Assembly (NCBI GenBank): GCA_001630475.1
Contig: KV419397.1
Coordinates: forward strand, 565,758-629,757
Origin: Sistotremastrum niveocremeum HHB9708
Lineage: Eukaryota > Basidiomycota > Agaricomycetes > Sistotremastrales > Sistotremastraceae
Reading direction: 5' to 3'
Length of the DNA stretch: 64,000 bases
The notes under the pieces were generated by a model. It was not told where the DNA came from, ran no database searches, and was given only the letters and a program-made list of their open reading frames with translations. Position 1 is the stretch's first letter, and each line of letters begins with the position of its first letter. Shown here one piece after another: positions 35,916 through 46,402 of this stretch. The position numbers and the translations under genes are program-made.

Positions 35916-36776
35916 CATTCTGTATATGGTTGCGACGGATTTCTCCTATCACGCCCTGTTTCCACAAATTTCGCACCTCGATAGTATCGTGTATCTGTCC
36001 TTAGCTCTATGTTGATATTTACGTGCCATTATCTGTACCCATACGATCTCCACGGAATCGTTGTCAGCGGATCGGATGCTCGGAAGCAAGCGCATCAACT
36101 TGCGTCAACTTCACTTCGTATCTCGTCTTGAAATGAGGTTTGTCGACTTGTGCTGTATGTAATCTATTCAGCGGGACTGCTGCTCATGAATGCTATCTTC
36201 TACGCGTCCGCTCCCGATGCCTGTCATACTTCGCGGAATCAAAATTGCAGCGGGAATCTAGGACCTGAATTTGTTATTCACACTGTTTCGTGCCTTGGTC
36301 CTAGTCAACAAAGCGTGCGCTCTTGTCAATTGTCTGCTAGCGCGACCATGCGTAGCATCGATCATACCCAGTACCTAGCATCGTATTCCCGACCTCGAAG
36401 CACGGAAAACCGTCAAACGTGTATTTCTCATCGGTAATCCCGAATCGGGCAAGGCACATACCCGTTGTGCACGCCAGGAACACGACTCATCGGTCTTTTC
36501 GGTACCATTTATCCGCCCACGATCACGGCTTCTCCTGAATTATCTCCTCAGTCGATTTGTTTCCGGTTTGATCGATTGTCTGGGACCGTGCAGGCACTTC
36601 TCTCCGTCGATCCCAATCGATTTGACTGCCTACAAATAATGCTCTGGTAGTCCTATCAGCCTCGGGAGCAGTCCTACCGTCTTTCACTCGTCACTCAATC
36701 GGTTTGTCGTCTCGTTTCAAGGATTCCGTCCATTCAGCGGCTGACATTCCGCCGCAGATTCTTAGTATTGTGTACC
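35916..36776. other. Spacer between the lipase copies
   Basis: This 860 bp spacer has no recognisable gene. The segment just before 36777 is pyrimidine-rich and ends in the strong start context TACCATGG. Confidence 0.4.
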
Positions 36777-38024
36777 ATGGCTGCCTGGGATATCTACCAA
36801 CAGACCTTCGCGCTCTCTCTGGCTTCCAACGCTTTGGGGGCCAAGAAAGCGCCATTGGCAGACCTTCAAAATGCCATCGAGAGCGCGGTTCCCAATTGGA
36901 TCAGAAAGGGAGCTAGCCAGGGCCTCAAAGGTTACGAGGTAGTCTGGGGACCTACCGTGTGGAAGCACACCCTCGACGGCGACGCCAACACAGGACCCGA
37001 CAACACCTGGTACATCGCCAACAACAAGGCTGCTGTCTTCCCCGATGGCACGTTCAACACCTACGTCATCGCTATTGCGGGTACTGCTAGCAGTTTCGGT
37101 TGGACTGATGAGGATTTCCAAGTCGGTCGTGTCGTCGATATCAACCAATTCGCGAAGAATTTCTCTGTCTATCCCTCCCCTGACCAGAGCCCCAACGACG
37201 CCGCGAACTCCTATATCGCATTTGGCACGGCGATTGGTGTTCACACTCTCTTGAACACGGTTGCTCCTGCGACCGCCAAGAGTCCCGGTACCACCATCGT
37301 CAGCATCCTTTCGTCAATCCCGTCCGGCTCCCGCGTCATTTTCACTGGCCACTCCCTTGGCGGCGCGTTGTCTCCAACCGCCGCGCTCGTCCTTCAGCTC
37401 TCGAAGGGATTGTCGAACGTCTACACCTATCCGACAGCCGGTGCTACCCCCGGCAACCTCAACTTCGTCAAACTCTTCGCATCCAAGAACCCTCCCAGCA
37501 CTCCAGGCTCGAAGGTGTGGCAGGCTTGGAACAGGAACGTCTACAATACTTTGGACGTAGTTCCGCAAGCTTGGTCCATCGATAAGAAGACGTTCCCGAA
37601 CCAGAACCTCCATCACGTTCCGACGATGTGGGGTACGCTCCCTAGCGGACTTGCGAACGCCTTGGCGGGTCTCATCTTCGTAGCCGTCGGGATGGTGAAC
37701 CCCTCGAACATCAAATATATTCCATTGCCGGGTCAGACTTTCACGAGCACCCTTCCTTCTATCCCACAGAACTTCGATGAATGGAAGCAGGTTGCGCATA
37801 CCGAGCATGTCCCCGCTTATATGACAGCCCTGGGCGTGAACCCCGACGGGTTCGTGGCAGGAAAGTCTGCGCTCAGTGTCTTGCCGGAGAAGACTCTCGA
37901 CGAACTCATAGTATCCTACCCATTCCTTGAATTGCTTGGGAGATTCCCAGTCCAAATTCAGCAGGCTAGTCAGGACTTGGCCACCGGTGGCGCGGCGACC
38001 GAGGCTGATCCTGTTGGTAGATAA
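36777..38024 (+). CDS. Intronless class 3 lipase-like alpha/beta hydrolase (copy 2)
   Basis: This is a tandem paralogue of the preceding gene. ATG at 36777 (context ACCATGG) gives MAAWDIYQQTFALSLASNAL; the protein has 415 residues without introns. The elbow is FTGHSLGGALSPTAALVLQL. The blocks GLKGYEVVWGPTVWKHTLDG, NTWYIANNKAAVFPDGTFNT, VIAIAGTASSFGW, AKSPGTTIVSILSSIPSGSR and YPTAGATPGNLNFVKLF align along the whole length with copy 1. The C-terminal 30 residues differ. It is likely cytosolic and hydrolytic, substrate unknown. The third codon position is strongly C-rich, suggesting high expression. Confidence 0.86.
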   Translation: MAAWDIYQQTFALSLASNALGAKKAPLADLQNAIESAVPNWIRKGASQGLKGYEVVWGPTVWKHTLDGDANTGPDNTWYIANNKAAVFPDGTFNTYVIAIAGTASSFGWTDEDFQVGRVVDINQFAKNFSVYPSPDQSPNDAANSYIAFGTAIGVHTLLNTVAPATAKSPGTTIVSILSSIPSGSRVIFTGHSLGGALSPTAALVLQLSKGLSNVYTYPTAGATPGNLNFVKLFASKNPPSTPGSKVWQAWNRNVYNTLDVVPQAWSIDKKTFPNQNLHHVPTMWGTLPSGLANALAGLIFVAVGMVNPSNIKYIPLPGQTFTSTLPSIPQNFDEWKQVAHTEHVPAYMTALGVNPDGFVAGKSALSVLPEKTLDELIVSYPFLELLGRFPVQIQQASQDLATGGAATEADPVGR

Positions 38025-38713
38025 GTTGGTAGTCGAGATAGTTCAACGTCGTGATCTAGAAAGTCATCCTTAACAAAGATACAGTATGTACAGAAGAATG
38101 TCCCTACAATAGCTTTACGAGACCCCAGCCTCCAAAAATAACTACAAATACTTTTTGCCGCGTTCCATGCTATATGTAAGTGAAGCTCAGCTGAGTGGCG
38201 AAGCAAGGTTTGTCGAATGTGATAAGAAAGGTGCTTGGAAATGTGTGGTCCGCGTCCGGTTCGCGGGAAGATTCTTGAAGTCCGACTTGTGTCATCACGA
38301 TTACTACGACTCCGAGCTTTGACGGGGATCAAAAGTAACGGCAATATGTATATGCGACTCAGCCAGGAGTCAGCGTCTATTGGAAAATCGACGAGTTACC
38401 GAGTATCCACTCAAATATTATTATAGGAGGCGCATGACAGGAATCGCAAGCTCTTGTGATCCATTACTCTTTTTTCAAAGAATTTTCGTCCGAGCTGCAA
38501 ACATACTAGTCTACATGTACACTTTTGACTTTGGCGTCCCCGGACACTATCATGCCGGCCGAACTAGAGCTTCGGAAGGTCGGCCGAATCAATCGCGTCA
38601 TGCTGATGAGCTCAGCGGCGTCGGCTTTGCATAAAACCTGCATGTCCCTCCCCTCCTTCCGCAGTTTCGTCCCCCAACAAGCACGTATAGCACAGCGACC
38701 AAAATAACGTAGA
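38025..38713. other. Intergenic, lipase 2 / MFS copy 1
   Basis: This 690 bp has no recognisable gene. The region just upstream of 38714 would be the MFS promoter. Confidence 0.35.
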
Positions 38714-40646
38714 ATGATGTCGAAAGTCGATAAAAATGTCGACGCAGGCCACTCCGTCGTTAATCGCGAGGTGGTCGAGCTAGACAAGTCTGAAAAGCCG
38801 TTGAAAGCGTCGAATGATGCCGAAAAAGCAGAACGATATTCCGTTTATAGTAAACGTGAAAAATGGTTCCTGGTGTCACTCGCCAGTTTGTCTGCGCTCC
38901 TAAGGTCTTTGTTGATTCAATGAGATGATATGAAAGAAAAAAACTAAAATTTTGATGCAGTCCGTTGACGGCCAACATATATTTTCCTGCGCTGCCAGTG
39001 CTGTCCACGCAATTTCACAAGTCGCTGGAGCTCATCAATCTGACGGTTACGAGTTACATGGTCTTCCAGGGCATAGGTGTGATCTAGTGAAGCACCCTAA
39101 ACGTTACCTGATTTTCCACCACCCAGCTCCTGCATTCTGGGCCCCTATCGCCGACCGATATTATGGCAGACGGCTGGTCTTCATCATGTGCCTGTCCACT
39201 CTCTCCTTGTCGTGCGTCGGCCTCGCACTCACACCGACCAATGCGTACTGGCTCCTTCTCCTGTTACGGTGCTTTCAAGCCGCTGGAAGTGCCAGTACCG
39301 TCGCAATCTCCGCTGGACTCATAGTCGACATCGCTGAGCCCGCGGAGCGAGGGGGTTTCCTCGGCGTGTACAGTCTCGTAAGCAATGGCATCCATATACG
39401 TATGTTCTCGCCACTCACAGAGATTGAAGGGACCAATGGCCGGTCCGGCGTTCGGACCCATTATCGGAGGCGCTTTGAGCGGTAGTTTGGGATGGCGGGC
39501 TATTTTCTGGTTTATGTGCATATTCGCTGGATGCGTTCTAGTGGTCATTATTCTGTCAGTATTTTATTGCATAACCGACGCCTTTCAAAAATACTCATAA
39601 TTTGGTCAGAGTCTTACCGGAGACCCTTCGAAGTCTCGTTGGAGACGGATCGATCCCTCCTCCTCGTTTCCTCAGACCAGTAATTCGATTCGGCAACTAC
39701 ACGACCGGCAATAACTCCCAACGCCCTCCCAAAAAGCCATGGGCCAATCCTGCCCGCCTCTTCGTCAATCCTGATGTTGTCCTCATTCTTCTGCCCAACG
39801 CAGTTGTCTGTGCGGTATATTACGGCGTCTCCACAACCATCTCCATCCTATTCCAGCAAAAATATCCTTTCCTCACTCAAACCGACATCGGACTATGCTA
39901 CATCGCTATTGGGGGTGGTTGTATTCCCGGTTCATACGTGAACGGGAAACTCCTCGACAGGCACTACAAAGCCGCCGAACGTGAGTATAAGGCCAAAAAG
40001 GCAGAATCTGCTTCAGGAAACCCCGAGGAGAGCGAGAAGCCGAGATCGCCCTTTGAACAGAAAATGGACGTCAATTTCCCACTGGAGCGCGCACGACTAC
40101 AGATGATACCATATAATCTGGCTGTCTTTGTCGCTTGTACGGTTGGGTATGGATGGAGTCTAGAAGCAGGCGTCCACATATCCGTTCCTCTCATTCTCTC
40201 ATTTTTCAGTCGGTCATTTCTGGTTCGTCAACTGACATTCTTCTGACGCCTTGATCATAGTCGGGTGGTCCTTTATCGCGATCATGAACATATCTCAAAC
40301 CTTCATCATGGACCTTTTCCCGACCCAAGGCTCTTCCATCACAGCTTCCGTAAGAAAATTTCGGCTTCGGCTAATCAACCCGGCGTTGACATTCATCTGA
40401 CAGAACAATCTCATCCGATGCACATCCGGTGCCGCTCTGGTAGCCGTCGAACAACTGATAATTGACGCAATCAATCCGGGATGGACTTTTGTTATATTTG
40501 GGGGGCTTTGCGTAGTTTTATATCCTATGATGCATTACGAGATGATAAATGGCCATAAATTCCGGGAACGGAGAATGAAACGGTTGGCCGAAAAGGCCCG
40601 GAAAGAGGCCGAAACCGAAGCGGAGAAGGCGAAACAAAATCCGTAG
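38714..40646 (+). CDS. DHA1-type MFS drug/proton antiporter (copy 1)
   Basis: This is a predicted plasma-membrane exporter of the 12-TM DHA1 family. ATG ATG at 38714 opens MMSKVDKNVDAGHSVVNREV. The cytosolic N-terminus ends YSVYSKREKWFLVSLASLSA before TM1. Exon 2 is PLTANIYFPALPVLSTQFHK, then LELINLTVTSYMVFQGIG and, after an intron, APAFWAPIADRYYGRRLVFI. Next are VGLALTPTNAYWLLLLLRCF, GPMAGPAFGPIIGGALSGSL (motif C region), VLPETLRSLVGDGSIPPPRF, and the C-terminal half with VYYGVSTTISILFQQKYPFL and INPGWTFVIFGGLCVVLYPM. Seven or so exons give about 520 residues. Compared with copies 2 and 3, one extra Tyr lies in motif A (DRYYGRR instead of DRYGRR). The substrate is unknown; related QDR-type pumps export drugs and polyamines. 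Confidence 0.9.
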
Positions 40647-41684
40647 ACAGAGAGAGCGAGGGATGGAGAGACGTAGCAATAGTCGTGGACTTCAATGAAT
40701 TGATTTTCTTGTATTGTGACTCATCGAGATCCATTCATCGCGAACGTGAACGGAAATCTGCATTGTACGTAGTAGTAGTAGTAGGTGTTTGTATTTGTAA
40801 CCCGCGTTAAGCAAACGAGTGCTAAGTAGCGGGGGCCCGGTCGTGAGACCGGGCCTGGGAGTGTAGTCTAGGATTATACAGTTCTAATTTAAATGTGTCC
40901 GTGGATTGGGGAATTGGAAAGTAATGTGTTGTGTCGTCTTTGGAATTGGAGGTGGTGATGTGACTTTTTGGTGGTGAATAATGAATTATAAGTTGATGAG
41001 GGTGGGCCCAGCGAGCTCTCCCGTTTTTGTGTAAGCCCCCGAGATTCGCATGAAATCTGCTAGGGCGGCTATTCCATTCTCTTCGTTAAGGATCCGTGTG
41101 ATAGACATCTCTGCGTCTCTGCATTGTACGTATCGTATGTAAATCTCGCCTTTGCTGAAATTGCCGGTCCGGCGAACTCGGTCACACGTACAACCCTGCC
41201 ATCAGTCGAGATCGCACCGTGCGCTCTGCTCTCATCCATCTCACCGGATTCCGTCTAATGGCCTTGGCAAGATTCTGTGATGGCAGTATGCATCCCCATA
41301 GTATCTGGTTTCAAAGTCTGTGGTGAGCCTAGAACATCGACTGGTGCAAATTTGGACGCGGCATCAGTGATGTGCAGTCAGTGTCACAACCGGATCGTCA
41401 CGTCGTTAGCGCTTCGTTATAACAGCGTTAAGTCAATGACATGAGAAATGACATGACTTTTCTCATCAAACTCCGCTCAGCTAATTGCTAGATATAGTAG
41501 CCTTCCGAGCTCATCCGATGACGGGATTAACCGAATCTGCGGCATCTCGGCATGGTTGGTTGTAGCAGCGACGTGTGACGACGTGTGACAAAAAACCAAA
41601 AAACACGCTATTGACGTGGCCATTATGTTATAACACACCGCCTATTGACTAAACACTGTTACAACATTACCCGGCACATCACTG
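40647..41684. other. Intergenic up to the assembly gap
   Basis: No gene is visible. The region contains a (GTA)5 run near 40768, two adjacent hairpins at 40801-40855, a direct repeat GACGTGTGAC x2 near 41571-41590, and AT-rich sequence up to the gap. Confidence 0.4.
40801..40855. repeat. Two adjacent perfect hairpins, the second with a GTGA loop
   Basis: CCCGC at 40801-40805 can pair with GCGGG at 40829-40833. Directly after it GGCCCGGTC (40834-40842) pairs over 9 bp with GACCGGGCC (40847-40855), with loop GTGA, a GNRA-type tetraloop if transcribed on this strand. The stem is far more GC-rich than its AT-rich surroundings. It lies 155 bp past the MFS stop codon, so it could be a 3' UTR structure, a terminator-like element or part of an old repeat. 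No function is claimed. Confidence 0.45.
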
Positions 41685-42379
41685 NNNNNNNNNNNNNNNN
41701 NNNNNNNNNNNNNNNNNNNNNNNNNNNNNNNNNNNNNNNNNNNNNNNNNNNNNNNNNNNNNNNNNNNNNNNNNNNNNNNNNNNNNNNNNNNNNNNNNNNN
41801 NNNNNNNNNNNNNNNNNNNNNNNNNNNNNNNNNNNNNNNNNNNNNNNNNNNNNNNNNNNNNNNNNNNNNNNNNNNNNNNNNNNNNNNNNNNNNNNNNNNN
41901 NNNNNNNNNNNNNNNNNNNNNNNNNNNNNNNNNNNNNNNNNNNNNNNNNNNNNNNNNNNNNNNNNNNNNNNNNNNNNNNNNNNNNNNNNNNNNNNNNNNN
42001 NNNNNNNNNNNNNNNNNNNNNNNNNNNNNNNNNNNNNNNNNNNNNNNNNNNNNNNNNNNNNNNNNNNNNNNNNNNNNNNNNNNNNNNNNNNNNNNNNNNN
42101 NNNNNNNNNNNNNNNNNNNNNNNNNNNNNNNNNNNNNNNNNNNNNNNNNNNNNNNNNNNNNNNNNNNNNNNNNNNNNNNNNNNNNNNNNNNNNNNNNNNN
42201 NNNNNNNNNNNNNNNNNNNNNNNNNNNNNNNNNNNNNNNNNNNNNNNNNNNNNNNNNNNNNNNNNNNNNNNNNNNNNNNNNNNNNNNNNNNNNNNNNNNN
42301 NNNNNNNNNNNNNNNNNNNNNNNNNNNNNNNNNNNNNNNNNNNNNNNNNNNNNNNNNNNNNNNNNNNNNNNNNNNNNNN
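41685..42379. other. Assembly gap, 695 Ns
   Basis: The bases are unresolved. The flanks are AT-rich and include ACAACATTACCCGGCACATC on the left and CGCGACATGTCAAAATATAT on the right, typical of a repeat that assemblers fail to cross. Nothing about the gap content can be read. Confidence 0.99.
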
Positions 42380-44065
42380 CAACCAAACGCGACATGTCAA
42401 AATATATCCAAAATACTCAAAATACTGTATTTCGGCATTATATACTGTTTTATTGGCGCATCCAAACGACCCCTTAAAGTCGCCGACCCTTCCCAGCCTC
42501 TTTGATCGACGTCAACATGAACGTTCCAGCGCCATCGACAATGGGTAAACTAACGACCATACGAGCTCTTGGACATCGTTCCTCGCGGTATGCTCAGACT
42601 GCGGACACGCATTTCGGTTTCGTACGGCTTCATGTGCCTCGAAGTATGTAGGGCGACGGCGAAACAGACACGATTCCATGCTGCAGAGTTTGTTTCGGCT
42701 CATGACCCCTTATCAGGATTATATTACCGACCTGTATTTCATGTGAATGCTGTCACATCCAGGAGCACTACCAGTATCCGTTGTCCAGGGATATGGCTGA
42801 GAAGCCTGAGATCAAAGTTACTGGGTAAGTCATCGTCGAGTGTTCAGTTACAGTATTACTCATCTGAACTCGGGGGGTCGAAGCTGGGAAAATTGATGCC
42901 GACTACTGAATTATATCGCCACACAAAGAGATATCGATGGTCTAGATCGATTTGATGGATCTACAAGGATACCAATGCCCGTCTATCAGCTCCTCTGGGA
43001 TTAGGCGCCGACGCGCGTCTATTCGGCCCACCACCACCACCACCACCACGCAAATCGCGTATCACTCTTTCGCACAAGGAGCTCGCGGTACAGTATACAA
43101 GACGTCTCGCTGACTGATGTTTTGCGCAGGGGGAGGGTAAAGATGTGCCAGCAGTCCAGGTCGGATGCTTCTGACATTCCACGGACAGGACCCGGCTGAT
43201 CATCGTAAACTTAAGCCACACAAATACCTTCGAAGTACTCAGAGGTTCTGGCTGAATTTGTATCGAGCCCCACCAGAACCCCCAGAAATCGGTCTGTCTT
43301 CCTTCCCACACTCTTCAAGATCGTCAGATGAGCGTTGACTACCTCACCTCGCCACAAGACAAGTGAGGACTTGGTGGGAGCGGCAAAGCATCTTCTGAGG
43401 CTGAACTACCAACCTTCTATGAAGAAGGCTTCCGATTCGCGTTCTGAGCAATCTGGCGTCGCCTATATCATTGTTGACCTCTTTGTCATTAGTCCGATCT
43501 GTGCAAGAGGACTAATTTTATTGTTGCATTCTCGGGCTGGCGAATGTGGTCCTCCTTGTGCAATACTTTTGGAGGTCATTCGACCGTATCACCAGCTCTC
43601 CCTGGTCTTGAAATGCGCACAATCAAAACTAATCTTTCGATTTCACACACCCGCATAATGACCGACGCCATGCACAGACCGATTTCCTCACTATGATTGT
43701 GTTCAAGACTGTTTGAGTCTCGTCGCTTCCAGAGGAGCACATGCACTTTGCCTGTTTCTTTTGGTTCGGCAATTTTTCAGGACTGAGCCAACATCTGTGT
43801 CTCCCAGTCCCTGTCTTGCTCAGTCCCATACGAAGCGAAATGCTACACAAGGGTCTTTCTGAACTCACCTCACTCTGTTCGATGCACCCCCTTCAGCAGC
43901 TTAGTCTCATGGTCGACACCGTGCCTCACATTGTATCGGAGCTCCTCGGGGAATGTTTCGTCCAAGCTCTAGAGTACACTTATAAAGCCTGCACATTCAG
44001 TGTATATCCTGCATCCGCTCAACCCACTCGAGCCTCCTAGGATCACTTACCCATCCATTCTTGCT
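42380..44065. other. Intergenic, 1.7 kb
   Basis: No gene is recognised. Short open frames on both strands have no domain signatures or splice-supported continuity. A (CCA)7 microsatellite lies at 43028-43049. The last 150 bp would be the promoter of the CVNH gene; TTATAAAG at about 43979 is a TATA-like element 85 bp before the ATG. Confidence 0.4.
43028..43049. repeat. (CCA)7 microsatellite
   Basis: There are seven tandem CCA units, in non-coding sequence as far as can be seen. Confidence 0.9.
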
Positions 44066-44560
44066 ATGCACGTTTTCTCTTCTGCTCTACTTGTCCCTTT
44101 GCTGCTCTCCACAGCGGCTGTGGGCCAATTCTCGGGATTTCTGTCGTCTTGCAGCTCCTGCAAGTTTAGCTGCAGTGGATCCGATTGTAAGACAACCTGC
44201 ACCTGTAAAGACGTCAGCGGAAATCCCCACTCCGGGGCCTCCATTGATTTCAACACTTGTGTCGGTAACTCGAATGGGAATCTCATCTGCCTTCCAAAGT
44301 AAGTTTAAGCTCTCTCGAAACTCATGCCATCCGATTAATCGTATGACACAGTGGCGAGTATGGGTCATCTTGTAGCAGCTGCTCTATCAACTCTAGCGGT
44401 CAACTCTGTTGCACCTGCAAAGACGTCGAAGGCAACCCTCATTCCGGCACATGCATAGCGACAAGCAAGTATTCTCTCAATTTCACCAGACAAACTCTGA
44501 TCTTCGAATTTGTCCACAGATAACTGCGTAGGGAACGTAGATGGCGAGCTTGGATGTTAG
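44066..44560 (+). CDS. Secreted CVNH (cyanovirin-N-like) lectin
   Basis: CVNH domains bind high-mannose glycans; fungal members are often secreted or intracellular lectins. ATG at 44066 gives a signal peptide (MHVFSSALLVPLLLSTAAVG). The mature protein starts QFSGFLSSCSSCKFSCSGSD and has two half-repeats, SCSSCK...CTCKDVSGN...CVGNSNGNLIC and SCSSCSI...CTCKDVEGN...CVGNVDGELGC, the tandem-repeat fold of one CVNH domain. Intron 1 is GT-AG and joins PNGEYGSS in frame. Intron 2 (44465-44519, 55 nt) begins GCAAGT and ends CACAG, so it is a GC-AG intron; only this splice gives IATNNCVGNVDGELGC, while the nearest GT donor gives an immediate stop. The product has about 125 residues. TATA-like TTATAAAG lies near 43979. 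Confidence 0.87.
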
Positions 44561-45014
44561 AGCGTTCCTCAATAGGACTGCACGCTCCGCAGACTCATTG
44601 TCTTCTGATATTCCAGACATCATCTAATGTCTTGTAGTTTTCGTAATTGGAGGATAGCGTGATTGAAATCGTTTTGTTCTCTCTTTCACCCCTCGAAGGT
44701 GCTCTAAGTGTCCGAGTCAGTATTCCCTTCCAAAATGATGCTATATGCTCTGGATGGTGGTTTGACATATCTCGTTGATATTTTGACAGAGATAATTGTA
44801 GGTCAGGCGTCAACCAATCTTGCCAAAATACTACGAGAAAATTCGCTGAATGTATGAAGGTCGGTATGCTGATTGAACTGCGTATATTCTGCCGAGCCGT
44901 ATTCGGGTAGAATTGATGAAACATGATGCAATAGAGCACTACCTCGGACACTACTAATACGAGGAATAGATCCTGTTCAGGATGCATAATTGGCAGAGTT
45001 TCTCCTCGTGAAAA
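44561..45014. other. Convergent intergenic, CVNH gene / FunK1 copy A
   Basis: This 450 bp is AT-rich with no recognisable gene. It holds the 3' UTR of the CVNH gene. Confidence 0.35.
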
Positions 45015-46000
45015 CTAGTTCCAACTAGCCGGAAGTATTTCCGCAGCCTCAATGATGATTTCTGAATATCTGCGATAGAGATCTCTGCATGTATCCCGGA
45101 TCTGTTGTTCAGTGAGCTGTGCCTGAGATTGGGAACTTCCGAGGGTCCGAGCTACGGTAGCACCCTCATTAGCAAGCGTGAATAGTCTGGCTAGGTATGG
45201 GTAGAACGGAGTCATAGCGCTGGGACGCGAATCGCTTAGGTTCTCGAGTATACCGGATTCAATGCCTCGCTTGAATCCCAAGAGGTCCGCCCTGTTTTGC
45301 GAACCAAGTTGTCTTAACCACACTGTGGTTGCCTTGGCTTTTACGAAGTAGATGATCATATGGGTCATAACCCAGACGAAAGATTCCAGATCATCCAAAG
45401 CAGAATGCGAGCTTGGGACATCTTCAGAGTCGTCGCTCTCGATCCAGTTCTTCAGAACTCGGATTGACATATACAGAAGTGTGCCCTGAGTTAAGATTGA
45501 GACCGTGATACAAATCACACAGTAGCACCTACCGACCGATACTCTGATCGAATATTGTCTATATCCCACGAACTGATAGCGTGATCCGCATCATGCAACA
45601 CCCCTTCGAATAGTTCTGGGGCTTCTTCGGCGACTTTCTCACCCAAGCTATGGTTGAGGACTCAGACGATTTCAGAGAATATCCACTTATTTCGACAAAA
45701 TACATACTCAACGAATCTTCGTTGCCCCGAATGCTTCAAGATCATAATGTTTCCGATACTAACATCGCGATGCAGCCACGCGTCGTCAAAGATGTTCCTA
45801 TGTCCTGACTCAGAGGAGTCCACAGATTCAAGAAGCAGCGTATTAACCGTGCTCGCAAGCTCGGAGCTGACGCGCATGTCAGGAATCGCGATCGGCCGAG
45901 CCCAAGAAACGGAAGCTCGGCACGTGATACGGCAGCTCTTGCGTTCAAGTTCAAATCGGTCTGGTCGGTCTCTGACCGTCATAATACCGGACTGTTGCAA
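45015..46000 (-). pseudogene. FunK1 kinase fragment (copy A)
   Basis: FunK1 is a fungal protein-kinase family expanded in mushrooms. Here the C-terminal part is recognisable: NIFDDAWLHRDVSIGNIMIL (catalytic HRD loop), LHDADHAISSWDIDNIRSEY (DFG-equivalent DAD), then GTLLYMSIRVLKNWIESD, HSALDDLESFVWVMTHMIIY and the end EIIIEAAEILPASWN at 45015. HRD, DAD and the C-lobe are intact in splice-consistent exons. The sequence upstream of about 46000 does not resemble the FunK1 N-lobe of copy D, and copy B begins 400 bp upstream, so the copy appears to lack its N-terminal half. The residue replacing the N-lobe lysine is not found. I call it a truncated copy rather than an active kinase. Confidence 0.6.
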
Positions 46001-46402
46001 AAAGAACGAGGAGCTCTTGGAAGAGCTTTGTACTGTACTTGTCGCAGGGTGCCTGGAAAATCTTGCTCAAAAATTCGACCAAGGAGACTACCACTTGGCA
46101 CTTGGGCTGATATAGCTGGTCTTTCTTGTGTACGAGAGTTAAGGGACCGCCTTGCATTGGTCGGTCCCACTGACATTTAAGTCAACCAATAGGAAAATTG
46201 TGTTCGGATACCATTCACGCTTTCGTTCCCTTATTGCAGAATACTTGTACATTGGTACATTATCAATCCGAGCTATCTACAGAGTCTTAACAGCTGACTG
46301 TATTTGAATAATTCAAGAGTCACCGGTTGTGAGAACTTCTGACACACTGCTTTGAGTCATCGCGATATCGAGTTTACATCGAGCCTCTGAGGCCTAGGGG
46401 GA

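Noticed and set aside
36768-36776. Three extra codons before MAAWDIYQ of lipase copy 2
   Set aside because: The frame extends upstream only through a TTG codon. The true ATG at 36777 has a strong context.
41645-42505. Long frames spanning the Ns
   Set aside because: They consist of unknown bases and carry no evidence of coding.
42961-43311. Minus-strand Gly/Arg-rich frame over the CCA microsatellite
   Set aside because: The poly-Gly run is the reverse of the (CCA)n repeat, and the frame has no domain.
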